Assembly: GCA_000471925.1 (NCBI GenBank)
Contig: CP006667.1
Location: 496,001-560,000, forward strand
Source of the DNA: Ralstonia pickettii DTP0602
Lineage (GTDB): Bacteria; Pseudomonadota; Gammaproteobacteria; Burkholderiales; Burkholderiaceae
Direction of reading: 5' to 3'
DNA: 64,000 nucleotides
In this document: positions 8,167 through 18,637 of the stretch, in pieces
Layout: each line of letters opens with the position of its first letter
Numbering within the stretch: position 1 is the stretch's first letter
Translations under genes and position numbers: made by a program
The notes under the pieces: generated by a model
What the model saw: only the letters and a program-made list of their open reading frames with translations
What the model was told of the DNA's origin: nothing
Databases searched by the model: none

Positions 8167-9639
8167 ATGAAACGTCAAGAATTCGCTGTGTTTTCCTTTC
8201 TCCTGACGTCGTGGCACCGCCTGCTGCTGCCCGCCGTGCTGGCGGCGCTGGCCCTGCCCGCCGCCGCCCAGCTCAAGGCGCCCGGGGCGTCGCGCGCCAC
8301 TGGCATCTTCGTGCCGCAGTCCTCCGACGTCACCGCGCCGGCGAGCCAGCCCAAGCTGGGCGTGCCGCAAGCCGGCGGCCAGAAGCGTTCGCAACTGGTC
8401 GACGAAGTGGTCGCGGTGGTCAATAACGGCGTGATCACGCGGCGCGAGCTGCTCGACCGCGCCGACGAGATCGAAGGCCAGCTGCGCGCCGCCGGCCGCC
8501 CGGTGCCGCAGCGCCCCGACCTGCTGGGTGAGGTGCTGGAGCGCCTGGTGATGGAGCGCGTGCAGATCCAGGCCGCGCAGGACGCCGGCATCCGCGTGAC
8601 CGACCAGGAAATCGACCGCGCCATCGAATCGGTGGCGCAGCAGAACCGCATGAACGCCACCGAGCTGCGCCGCCGCGTGGAAGGCAGCGGCATGACCTGG
8701 ACCAAGTACCGCGATGAGCTGCGCAAGCAGGTGCAGGTGATCCGCCTGCGCGAGCGCGAGGTCGATTCGAAGGTGCAGGTCTACGACGGCGAGATCGACA
8801 ACTACCTGGCAGCCCGCGGCGGCCAGGGCGCCACCGGCGGCCCGACCGAGTACAACGTGGCGCAGATCCTCGTGCGCGTGCCCGAGAACGCCTCGGACGC
8901 GCAGAAGCAGGCACTGCGCGCCAAGGCCGAAGGGTTGCTCAAGCAGGCCCAGGGCGGCGCCGATTTCGCGCAGCTGGCGCAGGCCAATTCCGAAGGTGCA
9001 GAGGCCGCCCAGGGCGGTTCGATGGGCTTCCGCGAGATCGGCCGCCTGCCGACGCAGTTCGCCAATGCGGTGGTCGACCTGCAGGCCGGCGGCGTTGCGC
9101 CGCAGGTGGTGGAGAGCGCCGCCGGCTTCCACGTGGTCAAGCTGGTGGCCAAGCGCGCGGGCGCGCCATCCGACCCGGCCGCGGCAGGGAAGATCACCCA
9201 GACCCAGGTGCGCCATATCCTGATCCGCACCGGCCCCAACATGCCCGAGGCCGAGGCGCGCCGCCAGCTCAGCACGCTGCGCGACCGCATCACCCACGGC
9301 GGCGATTTTGCCGACGCGGCCAAGCGCTTCTCGCAGGACGGCTCTGCGCAGAACGGCGGCGACCTCGGCTGGGTCTCGCCGGGCGAGCTGGTGCCCGAGT
9401 TCGAGCAGGCCATGAGCCGCCTGCGCCCGAACGAGATCTCGGAGCCGGTGGTCACGCAGTTCGGCGTGCACCTGATCCAGGTGCTGAACCGCCGCGAGAC
9501 CGAGCTCTCGCCCGAGAAGCAGCGCGACTTTGCCCGCGCGGAAGTCCGCGAACAGAAGCTGCGCGCCGCGTATGATGACTGGGTACGCCAGCTGCGCTCG
9601 CAGGCGTACGTGGAGTACCGCGTCAACCGCCAGCGCTGA
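8167..9639 (+). CDS. surA: Periplasmic chaperone and peptidyl-prolyl isomerase SurA
   Basis: Periplasmic chaperone that escorts unfolded outer-membrane proteins to the BAM complex. The 490-residue protein has a signal peptide ending near PAAAQ (about residue 35). The SurA N-domain runs about residues 75-195, with [18 protein letters not shown] at its start. Two parvulin (PpiC) domains follow, the first from about residue 228 ([12 protein letters not shown]) and the second from about residue 343 ([15 protein letters not shown]). It starts 9 bp after lptD and is 29 bp before pdxA, the classic lptD-surA-pdxA-rsmA operon. Confidence 0.96.
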   Translation: MKRQEFAVFSFLLTSWHRLLLPAVLAALALPAAAQLKAPGASRATGIFVPQSSDVTAPASQPKLGVPQAGGQKRSQLVDEVVAVVNNGVITRRELLDRADEIEGQLRAAGRPVPQRPDLLGEVLERLVMERVQIQAAQDAGIRVTDQEIDRAIESVAQQNRMNATELRRRVEGSGMTWTKYRDELRKQVQVIRLREREVDSKVQVYDGEIDNYLAARGGQGATGGPTEYNVAQILVRVPENASDAQKQALRAKAEGLLKQAQGGADFAQLAQANSEGAEAAQGGSMGFREIGRLPTQFANAVVDLQAGGVAPQVVESAAGFHVVKLVAKRAGAPSDPAAAGKITQTQVRHILIRTGPNMPEAEARRQLSTLRDRITHGGDFADAAKRFSQDGSAQNGGDLGWVSPGELVPEFEQAMSRLRPNEISEPVVTQFGVHLIQVLNRRETELSPEKQRDFARAEVREQKLRAAYDDWVRQLRSQAYVEYRVNRQR

Positions 9640-9668
9640 AGCGCGCGCCGGATCTGCCCCGACCTGCC

Positions 9669-10775
9669 ATGCCCGACCCCCTAGCCCTGGCCATCTCGAC
9701 CGGTGAACCCGCCGGCATCGGCCCCGATATCACCATCGGGGCGTTGCTGCAGCTCACCGGCGCCAACAACGGCGGCAATGGCGGCAGCGGGCACTACCGC
9801 TTCCATGTGCTGGGCGATGCCCGCCTGCTGGCCGATCGCGCCGCGGCGCTGGGCGCCACCCACGCCTGGGAGCGGCGCATTGCCGACGGCGATGTGGTGA
9901 TCGAGCACATCCCGCTGGCCGTGGCGTGCGAGCCCGGGCGGCTCGATGCGCGCAACGGCCGCTATGTGCTGGCGCTGCTGGATGCCGCCATCGCCGGCTG
10001 CCGCGCGCATGGCAAGCGCGCGCCCCGATATGCAGCGATGGTCACGGCGCCGGTGCAGAAGAGCACCATCAACGACGCCGGCGTGCCCTTCACCGGCCAT
10101 ACCGAATACCTGGCCGAGAGCGCCCGCGTGCCGCGCGTGGTGATGATGCTGGCCGGCCCGCAGCCCGCGCACGACGGCGCCATGCTGCGCGTGGCGCTGG
10201 CCACCACCCACCTGCCGCTGCGCGCGGTGCCCGACGCGCTTTCCATCCCGCTGCTGCGGCAGACGCTGACGATCGTCGACGCCGACCTGCGCCGCTACTT
10301 CGGCATCGGGCGTCCGCGCATCCTGGTGACGGGGCTGAACCCGCACGCCGGCGAAAGCGGCCATATGGGCCGCGAAGAGATCGACATCATCGAGCCGGCG
10401 CTGGCGCAGGCGCGCGACGCCGGCATCGACGCGCGCGGCCCGTACCCGGCCGACACGCTGTTCCAGCCGCGCCACCTGCGCGATGCCGACTGCGTGCTGG
10501 CGATGTACCATGACCAGGGGCTGGCGCCGCTGAAATACGGCACTTTCGGCCACGGCGTGAACATCACGCTGGGGCTGCCCTTTATCCGTACCTCGGTGGA
10601 CCACGGCACCGCGCTGGACCTGGCCGGTACCGGCCAGGCCGAGCACGGCAGCATGATCGAGGCCATCCGCAGTGCGGTCACCATGGCCGGCCACGCCAAC
10701 GGCCGGCACCCCGGCGGCAACGGCGCTACGGGCCATCCCGCCCATACCAGTTCCGGCATGCAGCCGCCATGCTGA
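9669..10775 (+). CDS. pdxA: 4-hydroxythreonine-4-phosphate dehydrogenase
   Basis: NAD-dependent dehydrogenase in the DXP-dependent pyridoxal phosphate pathway; it oxidises 4-phosphohydroxy-threonine. The 368-residue protein begins with the family signature [14 protein letters not shown] and carries TGHTEYLAE near residue 143. The metal-binding histidines lie around TTHLPLRAV, in [12 protein letters not shown], and in the C-terminal [13 protein letters not shown]. The last 30 residues after [11 protein letters not shown] are Gly/His-rich and extend beyond usual PdxA length. It lies 20 bp before rsmA in the conserved operon. Confidence 0.95.
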   Translation: MPDPLALAISTGEPAGIGPDITIGALLQLTGANNGGNGGSGHYRFHVLGDARLLADRAAALGATHAWERRIADGDVVIEHIPLAVACEPGRLDARNGRYVLALLDAAIAGCRAHGKRAPRYAAMVTAPVQKSTINDAGVPFTGHTEYLAESARVPRVVMMLAGPQPAHDGAMLRVALATTHLPLRAVPDALSIPLLRQTLTIVDADLRRYFGIGRPRILVTGLNPHAGESGHMGREEIDIIEPALAQARDAGIDARGPYPADTLFQPRHLRDADCVLAMYHDQGLAPLKYGTFGHGVNITLGLPFIRTSVDHGTALDLAGTGQAEHGSMIEAIRSAVTMAGHANGRHPGGNGATGHPAHTSSGMQPPC

Positions 10776-10794
10776 AGCCGGACGAATAAACCCC

Positions 10795-11637
10795 ATGCGT
10801 TCAAACGTGCACCAGGGCCATGTGGCCCGCAAACGATTCGGGCAGAACTTCCTGGTCGACGACACCATCATCCACGGCATCGTCAATGCCATCAGCCCGC
10901 AGGGCGACGACGTGCTGGTCGAGATCGGCCCCGGCCTGGGTGCGCTGACCACCCCGCTGCTCGAACGGATCCCGCAGATGCAGGTGGTGGAACTCGACCG
11001 CGACCTGGTCGAGCGCCTGCGCCGCCGCTACGGCGAGCGCCTGCAGGTCCACGCCGGCGATGCGCTGGACTTCGACTTCGGCAAGCTGGAGGTGCCCGGG
11101 CGGCCGCTGCGCATCGTCGGCAACCTGCCGTACAACATTTCCAGCCCGCTCCTGTTCCACCTGATGGAGTTCGCCGATCAGGTGCGCGACCAGCACTTCA
11201 TGCTGCAGAAGGAAGTGGTGGAGCGCATGGTGGCCGAGCCCGGCAGCAAGGCCTTCGGGCGGCTGTCGATCATGCTGCAGGTCCGCTACTACATGGAGCA
11301 TGTGCTCGACGTGCCGCCGGGCAGCTTCAACCCGCCGCCCAAGGTCGATTCCGCCGTGGTGCGCATGATCCCTTGGCCGCGCCACCCCGATGGCCGGCTG
11401 CGCTCGCCGCATGCCGATTGCGACATTACCGTGCTGGGCGACGTGGTTACCGCGGCGTTCTCGCAGCGGCGCAAGGTGCTGCGCAATACGCTGTCGTTCC
11501 TGCGCGACCAGGTCGACTTCGACGCGATGGGCTTCGACCTGGGCCGCCGTGCCGAGGAAGTGCCCGTCGGCGAGTATGTCGAACTGGCCCGGCGCCTTGG
11601 TGGTGCAGCGCCAGGACAGGCCGGACAGGCCGCCTGA
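10795..11637 (+). CDS. rsmA: 16S rRNA (adenine1518-N6/adenine1519-N6)-dimethyltransferase RsmA/KsgA
   Basis: Dimethylates two adjacent adenines in helix 45 of 16S rRNA late in 30S assembly. The 280-residue protein has the SAM-binding start [11 protein letters not shown], motif [16 protein letters not shown] near residues 44-58, the catalytic motif [15 protein letters not shown] near residues 113-125, and a C-terminal domain after [14 protein letters not shown]. The ATG at 10795 is preferred to the upstream in-frame codon at 10672, which lies inside pdxA. Loss of this enzyme gives kasugamycin resistance in E. coli. Confidence 0.96.
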   Translation: MRSNVHQGHVARKRFGQNFLVDDTIIHGIVNAISPQGDDVLVEIGPGLGALTTPLLERIPQMQVVELDRDLVERLRRRYGERLQVHAGDALDFDFGKLEVPGRPLRIVGNLPYNISSPLLFHLMEFADQVRDQHFMLQKEVVERMVAEPGSKAFGRLSIMLQVRYYMEHVLDVPPGSFNPPPKVDSAVVRMIPWPRHPDGRLRSPHADCDITVLGDVVTAAFSQRRKVLRNTLSFLRDQVDFDAMGFDLGRRAEEVPVGEYVELARRLGGAAPGQAGQAA

Positions 11638-11686
11638 CGCATCCGAATTCCGAATTTCCCGCGACTCTTTCGTGCAAGACCGTCCC

Positions 11687-12721
11687 ATGACAGCCCAGAC
11701 CCAAACCAACCGGCGTCCCGTGATCCTGACCGGCGACCGTCCCACCGGCCCGCTGCACCTCGGCCACTATGTCGGCTCGCTGAAGAGCCGCTTGGCGCTG
11801 CAGGACTCGCATGAGCAGTACCTGCTGCTGGCCGACACCCAGGCCATGACCGACAACGCGCACGATCCCGACAAGGTGCGCCGCAACGTGCTGGAAGTGG
11901 CGCTGGACTACCTGGCCGTCGGCATCGACCCGGCCAAGACCACCATCACCGTGCAGTCGCACCTGCCCGCGCTGGCCGAGCTGACGCTGATGTACCTGAA
12001 CTTCGTCACGGTGGCGCGGCTCGAGCGCAACCCGACCATCAAGGAAGAGATCCAGGCGCGTGGTTTCGGGCGCGATATCCCGGCCGGCTTCCTGTGCTAC
12101 CCGGCCTCGCAGGCCGCGGACATCACCGCCTTCAAGGCCCACGTGGTGCCGGTGGGCGAAGACCAGGCGCCGCTGATCGAGCAGACCAACGAGATCGTGC
12201 GCCGCATCAACCACCAGGTCGGCCGCGACGTGCTGCCCGAGTGCAAGGCCCTGATCCCCGAGTTCGGCCGCCTGCCCGGCGTGGACGGCAAGGCCAAGAT
12301 GAGCAAGTCGATGGGCAACGCGATCGCGTTGGGCGCCTCGCCCGAGCAGATCAAGGCCGCGGTGCACAGCATGTACACCGACCCCAACCACCTGCGCGTG
12401 TCGGATCCGGGCCAGGTCGAGGGCAACGTGGTCTTCACCTACCTGGATGCGTTCGATCCCAATACCGAGGAAGTCAAGGGGCTGAAGGAGCACTACCAGC
12501 GCGGCGGCCTGGGCGACATGGTGCTCAAGCGCCGCATCGAGGGCATCCTGCAGGACATGCTGGCCCCGATCCGCGCGCGTCGCGAAGAGCTGGCCAAGGA
12601 TCCGGACTATATATTTGACATCCTGCGCACGGGCACCGAAAAGGCGCGTGCGCTGACCCAGCAGACGCTGGACGAGGTGCGCGACGCGCTGGGGATGTTC
12701 TCGTTCGAGGCGCGCCGCTGA
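11687..12721 (+). CDS. trpS: Tryptophanyl-tRNA synthetase
   Basis: Class I aminoacyl-tRNA synthetase charging tRNA-Trp. The 344-residue protein carries the HIGH-type motif as [12 protein letters not shown] near residues 20-31 and the KMSKS loop as [12 protein letters not shown] near residue 203. The in-frame ORF extends back to 11390 inside rsmA, but the ATG at 11687 fits the family N-terminus ([12 protein letters not shown]). It lies 49 bp after rsmA and may be a late addition to the lptD operon. Betaproteobacteria sometimes have two trpS copies; whether this is the only one cannot be judged here. Confidence 0.95.
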   Translation: MTAQTQTNRRPVILTGDRPTGPLHLGHYVGSLKSRLALQDSHEQYLLLADTQAMTDNAHDPDKVRRNVLEVALDYLAVGIDPAKTTITVQSHLPALAELTLMYLNFVTVARLERNPTIKEEIQARGFGRDIPAGFLCYPASQAADITAFKAHVVPVGEDQAPLIEQTNEIVRRINHQVGRDVLPECKALIPEFGRLPGVDGKAKMSKSMGNAIALGASPEQIKAAVHSMYTDPNHLRVSDPGQVEGNVVFTYLDAFDPNTEEVKGLKEHYQRGGLGDMVLKRRIEGILQDMLAPIRARREELAKDPDYIFDILRTGTEKARALTQQTLDEVRDALGMFSFEARR

Positions 12722-12778
12722 GGCGCGAGCAGGGCGGCGGCCCACGGCCGCCGCGGTGATAGCAGTACCCGCGGCCGC

Positions 12779-13684
12779 TCAGGCGCGGCGGTTGACCAGC
12801 ACGATCCCCGCTAGCACCAGCAAGGCCGCCACCGCAAAGCGCGGCCCCACCGCGTCGTGCATCAGCACCACGCCGAAGGCCACGCCAAACAGCGGCGTCA
12901 GGAAGGAAAACACCGACAGCCGCGACGCCAGGTAGCGCCGCAGCAGCCAGAACCAGGTCAGGTAGCTGGCAAAGGCGATCAGCACCGACTGGTAGAACAG
13001 GCTCGCCAGCACCACGCCATCGATCTGCACGGTCGCGGTCTGGCCCGCGGCCACCGCCATCGCCAGCAGCATCACCGCCGATACCGCCAGCTGGTACAGC
13101 AGCGTCTTGCTGGCCGGTGCGCTCGCCAGCGGGCTGGCGCGCACCACCACGGTGGTCGCCGCCCACAGCGCTCCCGCCAGGATGCCCAGCGCATCGCCCA
13201 GCAGCGTACCGCCATGCGCGGACGGCGTGGCGATGCCATCGGCAAACGCGAGCGCCATCCCCACGAAAGCCAGCGCCACGCCCAGCCATTGCCCGGTGTG
13301 CAGCCGCTCGCCGGGCACCACGAAATGCAGCCCCAGCGCGGTGAAGATCGGTGCGGTGTACAGGAACACCGCCATGCGCGAGGCCGTGGTATGCCCCAGC
13401 CCGACGAAGATGCAGAAAAACTCGGCGCCGAACAGCAGCCCGGCCAGCAGCCCGGCGTTGAACGTGCCGTCGCGCCGCCAGATCGGCGTGCCGCGCCAGG
13501 CGGCAAAGCCGAACACCAGCAGCGCCGCCACCGCCGAGCGCACGCCGGCCTGCAGCACCGCGCCCATTAGCGGCGCGGTCACCTTGATCACCACCTGTTG
13601 CAGGCCCCAGGCGGCGCACAGCACCACCATCAGGCCCACCGCCATGCCGTCAAGCGGCCGGCGGGTCAGGGTTTGGGCGTCCAC
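12779..13684 (-). CDS. EamA/DMT-family inner-membrane transporter
   Basis: Drug/metabolite transporter superfamily protein, about 301 residues with ten hydrophobic helices arranged as two EamA repeats. The second repeat starts near GGTLLGDALGILAGALWAAT. Substrate unknown; relatives export amino acids, purines or drugs. A GTG at 13684 is taken as start because it precedes the first helix by a short positively charged tail; an ATG at 13645 is the alternative. The ORF continues back to 14731 without a stop, but that part is out of frame with gloA and the next gene, so a fusion is not proposed. It starts 11 bp after gloA. Confidence 0.8.
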   Translation of the reverse strand: MDAQTLTRRPLDGMAVGLMVVLCAAWGLQQVVIKVTAPLMGAVLQAGVRSAVAALLVFGFAAWRGTPIWRRDGTFNAGLLAGLLFGAEFFCIFVGLGHTTASRMAVFLYTAPIFTALGLHFVVPGERLHTGQWLGVALAFVGMALAFADGIATPSAHGGTLLGDALGILAGALWAATTVVVRASPLASAPASKTLLYQLAVSAVMLLAMAVAAGQTATVQIDGVVLASLFYQSVLIAFASYLTWFWLLRRYLASRLSVFSFLTPLFGVAFGVVLMHDAVGPRFAVAALLVLAGIVLVNRRA

Positions 13685-13695
13685 GGCCGGGACGC

Positions 13696-14103
13696 TCAGG
13701 GACGGCTGGCGTCGCGGGTGGAGTGGCGCTCGATCAGCTCGATCTTGTAGCCGTCCGGGTCTTCGACGAAGGCGATCACGGTGGTGCCGCCCTTGACCGG
13801 ACCGGCTTCGCGGGTGATCTTGCCGCCGGCAGCGCGGATGCGCTCGCAGGCTGCCGCGGCGTTGTCGGTTTCCAGCGCGATATGGCCGTAGGCGGTGCCC
13901 AGGTCGTACTTGTCGACGCCGTAGTTGTAGGTCAGCTCCAGCACCGCGGTCTCGCTCTCCGGGCCGTAGCCGACGAAGGCGAGGCGGTACTTGTATTCGG
14001 AATTGTCGCTCTCGCGCAGCAGCTGCATGCCGAGAATGCGGGTGTAGAAATCGATCGAGCGCTGCAGGTCGCCGACGCGCAGCATGGTGTGGAGGAGTCG
14101 CAT
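13696..14103 (-). CDS. gloA: Lactoylglutathione lyase (glyoxalase I)
   Basis: Converts the methylglyoxal-glutathione hemithioacetal to S-lactoylglutathione. The 135-residue protein is full length: [20 protein letters not shown] at the N-terminus supplies the first metal ligand His-5, Glu appears in [10 protein letters not shown], His in [10 protein letters not shown], and the final Glu in YKIELIER. Nickel- or cobalt-type enzymes have this shorter length. It lies in a minus-strand run with the EamA transporter and the metalloprotein gene. Confidence 0.94.
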   Translation of the reverse strand: MRLLHTMLRVGDLQRSIDFYTRILGMQLLRESDNSEYKYRLAFVGYGPESETAVLELTYNYGVDKYDLGTAYGHIALETDNAAAACERIRAAGGKITREAGPVKGGTTVIAFVEDPDGYKIELIERHSTRDASRP

Positions 14104-14199
14104 TTGAGGGGCCTTCAGGCGTTGTAGGTATTTGAAGGCGCCATTTTAGTGCGTTTGCGGGAAACGCACCGGCGAGCGGGCGCGCGGCGCCCGGCTCGC

Positions 14200-15060
14200 T
14201 CAGAATGTCGGCAACAGCTCGGGCGGATGCGCACGCAGTTGCGCCCGCGCGTCGCGGAACTCCGGGAAGATCGATTCCACGGTCTCCCAGAAACGCGGCC
14301 CGTGGTTCATCTCTTTCAGGTGCGCCAGCTCGTGCGCCGCAACGTAGTCGATCATCGACAGCGGGAAATGCATCAGCCGCCAGTTCAGCCGGATCTTGCC
14401 ATCCGCGGTGCAACTGCCCCAGCGCGTCGCGGCCGAGGTCAGTGCAAAGCCGGAATGACGTACGCCGAGCTTGTCGGCATAGACCTCCAGCCGCTCGGGC
14501 AGCAGCCGGCGCGCCTGCTGCTGCAGCCAGCCCTGCACGCGGTCCTTGATCTGCTGCTCGTCGGCATGCCCGGGCAGTGCCAGGTGCAGCATGCGGCGGT
14601 CGGCGTCGAACAGCAGCCCGCCGATCGGCGATTCCAGCGCCAGCGTCAGCGGCTGCCCGAGGAAGGGCAGGCTGGCGCCGTCGCGCCACTGCACCGTGGG
14701 CAGGATGCGGCGCGACTCGCGGTGGCGCCACTCGCCCATCTTGTTGAAGATCCAGCGCTGCTTTTCCAGGATGGCCGATTCGATGTCGGCCAGCGTGACC
14801 CAGCGCGGCGCGGTGATCGACAGCCCGCGGTCGTCGATGGTGAAGCCGATGGTGCGGCGCGACGAGCGCTTGAGCGTGTAGTGCAGCGGGCGCTCGCCGA
14901 TATGCAGCAGGCGCGCGTTGGGTTGCGGCACCGGCCAGGCGGTCAGTTGCGGCGGTTCCTGGGCGAGCGGGGCAGCAGGCTGCGGCGCGTGGGCGGTTTC
15001 CGCCAGCGGCAGCTCCAGCTGTGCGCCGTCGGCGTCGGTGGCGGGGCGCAGCAGCTTCAT
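14200..15060 (-). CDS. YgjP/DUF45-family predicted zinc metallohydrolase
   Basis: Member of the WLM/SprT-like YgjP family (DUF45), predicted zinc-dependent hydrolases of unknown substrate. The 286-residue protein has the zinc signature HELAHLKEMNHGPRFWETV near residues 241-259, in which HExxH and a third His are present, and the family segment TSAATRWGSCTADGKIRLNW just before. The N-terminal 60 residues are Pro/Ala-rich and variable. It overlaps plsC by 4 bp (ATGA), so it is coupled to phospholipid synthesis, although no functional link is known to me. Confidence 0.85.
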   Translation of the reverse strand: MKLLRPATDADGAQLELPLAETAHAPQPAAPLAQEPPQLTAWPVPQPNARLLHIGERPLHYTLKRSSRRTIGFTIDDRGLSITAPRWVTLADIESAILEKQRWIFNKMGEWRHRESRRILPTVQWRDGASLPFLGQPLTLALESPIGGLLFDADRRMLHLALPGHADEQQIKDRVQGWLQQQARRLLPERLEVYADKLGVRHSGFALTSAATRWGSCTADGKIRLNWRLMHFPLSMIDYVAAHELAHLKEMNHGPRFWETVESIFPEFRDARAQLRAHPPELLPTF

Positions 15061-15821
15061 GCGGCTGGCTCGCTCCGGAGTTCGCTACGGTAGCTCTCGG
15101 CGTCGATGCGGCGCATGTCGCGCTCGATCCATGCCGCGACTTCCTGGTTGAGCTGGTCGGCGGTCTTGTTGGCCGAGGCGATCGGCGGGCCGACCGAGAT
15201 CGTCACCGTGCCCGGATACTTCAGGAACGAATTGCGCGGCCACATGCGGCCCGAGTTGACGGCCATCGGCAGCACCCAGGCACCGGTTTCCACTGCCAGG
15301 CGCGCGCCGCCGCTCTTGTAGCGCGGCCTTTCCTCGCCCGACCGCGTGCGCGTGCCCTCCGGGAACATGATGATCCAGGCGCCTTCGGCGAGCCGCTCGC
15401 GGCCCTGGCGCACGGCCGAGGCAAAGGCGCGCGTGCCTTCCTTGCGGTTGATATGGACCATCTTCAGCATGCCCAGCGCCCAGCCGAAGAACGGCACCAG
15501 CAGCAGCTCGCGCTTGAACACGAAGCACAGCGGCTTGGGCATCAGCGCCACGTAGGCTACCGTCTCCCAGGCCGACTGGTGCTTGGACAGCAGCACCACC
15601 GGCTTGTCGAGCATGCGGTCCATATGCTCATGCCCTTCGATGCGGTAATCGATGCCGCAGATGCCGCGCGCGGCCCGGATCACCATCCGCGGCCAGCCGC
15701 GCACGAAGCGGAAGCGCTGGTCGGCATTCATGAAGGGGAACACCAGGAAGCAGGCGCACGCGTAGGGCGGCGTCAGCACCAGCAGGTACAGCGCAAACAA
15801 CAGGGAACGGAGAAACGTCAT
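15057..15821 (-). CDS. plsC: 1-acyl-sn-glycerol-3-phosphate acyltransferase
   Basis: Adds the second fatty acid to lysophosphatidic acid, giving phosphatidic acid at the inner membrane. The 254-residue protein has an N-terminal membrane helix, the acyltransferase block I as KHQSAWETV near residues 79-87, and block III as MFPEGTRTRSGEE. Block I reads HX4E rather than the textbook HX4D, a conservative change noted separately. It starts 34 bp after gmhB and overlaps the next gene by 4 bp. Confidence 0.9.
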   Translation of the reverse strand: MTFLRSLLFALYLLVLTPPYACACFLVFPFMNADQRFRFVRGWPRMVIRAARGICGIDYRIEGHEHMDRMLDKPVVLLSKHQSAWETVAYVALMPKPLCFVFKRELLLVPFFGWALGMLKMVHINRKEGTRAFASAVRQGRERLAEGAWIIMFPEGTRTRSGEERPRYKSGGARLAVETGAWVLPMAVNSGRMWPRNSFLKYPGTVTISVGPPIASANKTADQLNQEVAAWIERDMRRIDAESYRSELRSEPAA

Positions 15822-15855
15822 GCGGGGGGCGCAATTAGGGAAAAGGTGCGGGCGG

Positions 15856-16443
15856 TCAGCCGGCGTTCTGTGCGGGCGGGCGCTCGGCGCCGTCGTTGCC
15901 GGTCAGCCAGCGCGCGAACGCGCGCAGGTCGTCATGCACCCGCGTGCCGGGCGGCAGGCCGCCCTTGTCGAGGGTCTTGCGGCCCTTGCCGCTGAGCACC
16001 AGGTGCGGTGCGCAGCCGATCGCGACGCCGGCTTCCAGGTCGCGCAGCGAATCGCCCACGATCGGCACGCCCCGGAGCTCGATGCCGAAGCGCTCGCTGA
16101 TCTCCTCGAGCATGCCCGGCTTGGGCTTGCGGCAGTCGCAGCCGTCGGCCGCCGTATGCGGGCAGAAAAACACCGCGTCGACACGCCCGCCCACGCGCGC
16201 GAGCGAGGTGTGCATCTTCTCGTGCATGGCGTTGAGCGCGCTCATCTCGAACAGCCCGCGGCCGATGCCGGACTGGTTGCTGGCGATCACCACGCGAAAG
16301 CCGGCCTGGTTGAGCGCGGCGACGGCTTCCAGGCTGCCGTCGATGGGCACCCATTCATCGGGCGTCTTGATGAACTGGTCGCTGTCGAGGTTGATCACCC
16401 CGTCGCGGTCCAGGATGACGAACTTGGGCGGCGTCTGCGGCAT
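15856..16443 (-). CDS. gmhB: D-glycero-beta-D-manno-heptose 1,7-bisphosphate 7-phosphatase
   Basis: HAD-superfamily phosphatase that removes the 7-phosphate during ADP-heptose synthesis for the LPS inner core. The 195-residue protein starts with the DxD nucleophile motif VILDRDGVINLDS. The second motif lies in VIASNQSGIGRG, and the zinc-binding loop CPHTAADGCDCRKPKPG, typical of GmhB, is near residues 96-112. Asp of motif IV is in VGDSLRDLEAG. It sits 33 bp downstream of glyS and just upstream of plsC. Confidence 0.94.
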   Translation of the reverse strand: MPQTPPKFVILDRDGVINLDSDQFIKTPDEWVPIDGSLEAVAALNQAGFRVVIASNQSGIGRGLFEMSALNAMHEKMHTSLARVGGRVDAVFFCPHTAADGCDCRKPKPGMLEEISERFGIELRGVPIVGDSLRDLEAGVAIGCAPHLVLSGKGRKTLDKGGLPPGTRVHDDLRAFARWLTGNDGAERPPAQNAG

Positions 16444-16476
16444 GTGCGGCTCCGGTGTGGCTGAGGCTGGCGCTGC

Positions 16477-18600
16477 TCAGGCGGCCAGCTTGGAGATGTC
16501 GGCCACGCGGTTGGCCAGCGTATGCAGCGAGGCCAGCAGCGCCAGGCGGTTGGCGCGCAGCTGCGCGTCCTCTGCCATCACCATCACGTCGTCGAAGAAG
16601 CGGTCGACCGCTTCGCGCAGCTGCGCCAGGTCGCGCAGCGCGGCGGTGAAGTCGCCGCTGGCAAAGGCAGCTTCCACCGCCGGCCGCACGCGCTCGATGG
16701 CGGCATGCAGCACGCCTTCAGCCTCTTCCTGGAGCAGCGCCGGGTTGACCGCGCCGACCGGCTCGGTGTTCTTGCGCAGGATGTTGGTGATGCGCTTGTT
16801 GGCGGCGGCCAGGGCTTCGGCCTCGGGCAGCGCGGCAAAGGTTCGCACCGCTTCCATGCGGCCGAGGATGTCGTGCAGCGTGTCGGGGCGCAGGCTGACC
16901 ACGGCCTCGACCTCGTTGGTGGTGTAGCCCTTGTCCTTCAGGTAGCCGCGCACGCGGTCGTACAGGAAGTCGGTGATGGCCTCGGGCGCCGGCTTGACCG
17001 CGGCGACGCCGGCAAAGGACTGCTGCGTCAGCGCCAGCAGCGAGGCCATCGACAGCGCCAGCGGCTTCTCGATCAGCATGCGCAGGATGCCCAGCGCGTG
17101 GCGGCGCAGCGCGAATGGGTCTTTCTCGCCGGTGGGCTGCAGGCCGATGCCCCAGATCCCGACCAGGGTTTCGAGCTTGTCGGCCAGCGCCACGGCGGTG
17201 CTGACGGCGCCCTCGGGCAGCGCGTCGCCGGCAAAGCGGGGGCGGTAGTGTTCGGAGCAGGCCAGCGCCACGTCTTCGGCTTCGTCGTCGTGGCGGGCGT
17301 AATAGGTGCCCATGGTGCCCTGCAGCTCGGGGAACTCGCCGACCATGTCGGTCAGCAGGTCGGCCTTGGCCAGCTCGGCGCCGCGCATCGCGGCGGCCTT
17401 GTCGGTCGGCACGCCGGCAGCGTTGAGCGCGTCGGCGATATGGCCGGCGATCTGCTGCAGGCGCTGCACCCGATCCAGCTGCGTGCCGATCTTGTTGTGG
17501 TAGACCACGCTGGCCAGTTGCGGCACGCGCGAGGCGAGCGTCTTCTTGCGGTCCTGGTCGAAGAAGAACTTGGCGTCGGCCAGGCGCGGGCGCACCACGC
17601 GCTCGTTGCCGGTGATGATCGACTGCGGCGTCTCGGTGGCCAGGTTGGACACGATCAGGAAGCGGTTGCGCAGGTGCCCGTCGGCATCGGTCAGCGCAAA
17701 GTACTTCTGGTTGGTCTGCATGGTCAGGATCAGGCATTCCTGCGGCACTGCCAGGAAGGCTTCCTCGAAATGGCAGGCGTAGACCACCGGCCATTCCACC
17801 AGCGAATTGACCTCGTCCAGCAGCGACTCGGGCATGATCACCTGGTCGGCGCCGGCTTCGGCCAGCAGCGCGGTGCGCATGCGCTCGCGGCGCTCGGCAT
17901 AACTGGCGACCACGCGGCCGGCGGACTCGAGCTGCCTGGCATAGTCGTTGGCATGGGCGATCTCGATCGCGCCATGCGACAGGAAGCGGTGGCCCTGGGT
18001 CAGGTTGCTCGCCTGCAGGCCCAGCACCGACACCGGCAGGATCTCGCTGCCGAACAGCGCGATCAGGCTGTGCGCCGGGCGCACGAAATTCACCGTGTTG
18101 CCGTCCGGGCGCTGGTAGCTCATTACCTTGGGGATCGGCAGTTTGGCGATGGTGTCTTCCAGCGCCGCCTGCAGCCCGGCGGCCAGCTCGGCGCCGCGCG
18201 CGGTGTAGCGGTAGAAGAAGGCCTCGGCCTTGCCGTCGGAGGCGCGCTCCAGCGACTGCCAGTCGATCTCGGCCACGCCGACGGACTTGGCCAGCGCGGC
18301 CAGTTTCTTGGCCAGCGGCGGGGTGGGCTCGCCGTTGGCGCCGAGTGCTACCGATAGCGGCAGGACCTTCTCGCGCTGCTCGCGGTCCGGCGCGTTGCGG
18401 CGCACGCCGGAAACCAGCGCGGCCAGCCGGCGCGGCGTGGCGAACGGCGTCACGGTGGCGCCCGTCTCAAGCAAGTCGCGCTCGCCCAGGCCTGCGAACA
18501 GGCCCTGCGCGAAGGCGTCGCCCAGACGCGCCAGCGCCTTGGGAGGCAGCTCTTCGGTGAACAGTTCGATCAGCAGCGAGTCGGTCATGGGTTGCGACAT
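16477..18600 (-). CDS. glyS: Glycyl-tRNA synthetase beta subunit
   Basis: Beta subunit of the tetrameric alpha2beta2 glycyl-tRNA synthetase; it binds tRNA-Gly and helps aminoacylation. The 707-residue protein starts [23 protein letters not shown], the family N-terminus, with a second ATG at 18588 as alternative. A middle segment shows [18 protein letters not shown], and a C-terminal DALR-like anticodon-binding region ends the protein. The alpha subunit glyQ lies upstream on the same strand, but a gene for a secreted protein separates the two. Confidence 0.95.
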   Translation of the reverse strand: MSQPMTDSLLIELFTEELPPKALARLGDAFAQGLFAGLGERDLLETGATVTPFATPRRLAALVSGVRRNAPDREQREKVLPLSVALGANGEPTPPLAKKLAALAKSVGVAEIDWQSLERASDGKAEAFFYRYTARGAELAAGLQAALEDTIAKLPIPKVMSYQRPDGNTVNFVRPAHSLIALFGSEILPVSVLGLQASNLTQGHRFLSHGAIEIAHANDYARQLESAGRVVASYAERRERMRTALLAEAGADQVIMPESLLDEVNSLVEWPVVYACHFEEAFLAVPQECLILTMQTNQKYFALTDADGHLRNRFLIVSNLATETPQSIITGNERVVRPRLADAKFFFDQDRKKTLASRVPQLASVVYHNKIGTQLDRVQRLQQIAGHIADALNAAGVPTDKAAAMRGAELAKADLLTDMVGEFPELQGTMGTYYARHDDEAEDVALACSEHYRPRFAGDALPEGAVSTAVALADKLETLVGIWGIGLQPTGEKDPFALRRHALGILRMLIEKPLALSMASLLALTQQSFAGVAAVKPAPEAITDFLYDRVRGYLKDKGYTTNEVEAVVSLRPDTLHDILGRMEAVRTFAALPEAEALAAANKRITNILRKNTEPVGAVNPALLQEEAEGVLHAAIERVRPAVEAAFASGDFTAALRDLAQLREAVDRFFDDVMVMAEDAQLRANRLALLASLHTLANRVADISKLAA

Positions 18601-18637
18601 GAATCGTATCCAACAGGTTGTAGCGCGCGTCGCTGGA

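Noticed and set aside
5431..9471. 1346-codon open frame on the minus strand
   Set aside because: It lies antisense to lptD and surA, both certain genes, and its translation is the Ala/His/Gly/Arg-rich type produced by the complementary frame of GC-rich coding sequence.
12779..14731. 650-codon frame suggesting a fusion of the EamA transporter with upstream sequence
   Set aside because: The part before 13684 is out of frame with gloA and the YgjP-like gene, which are both clear; no fusion is needed.
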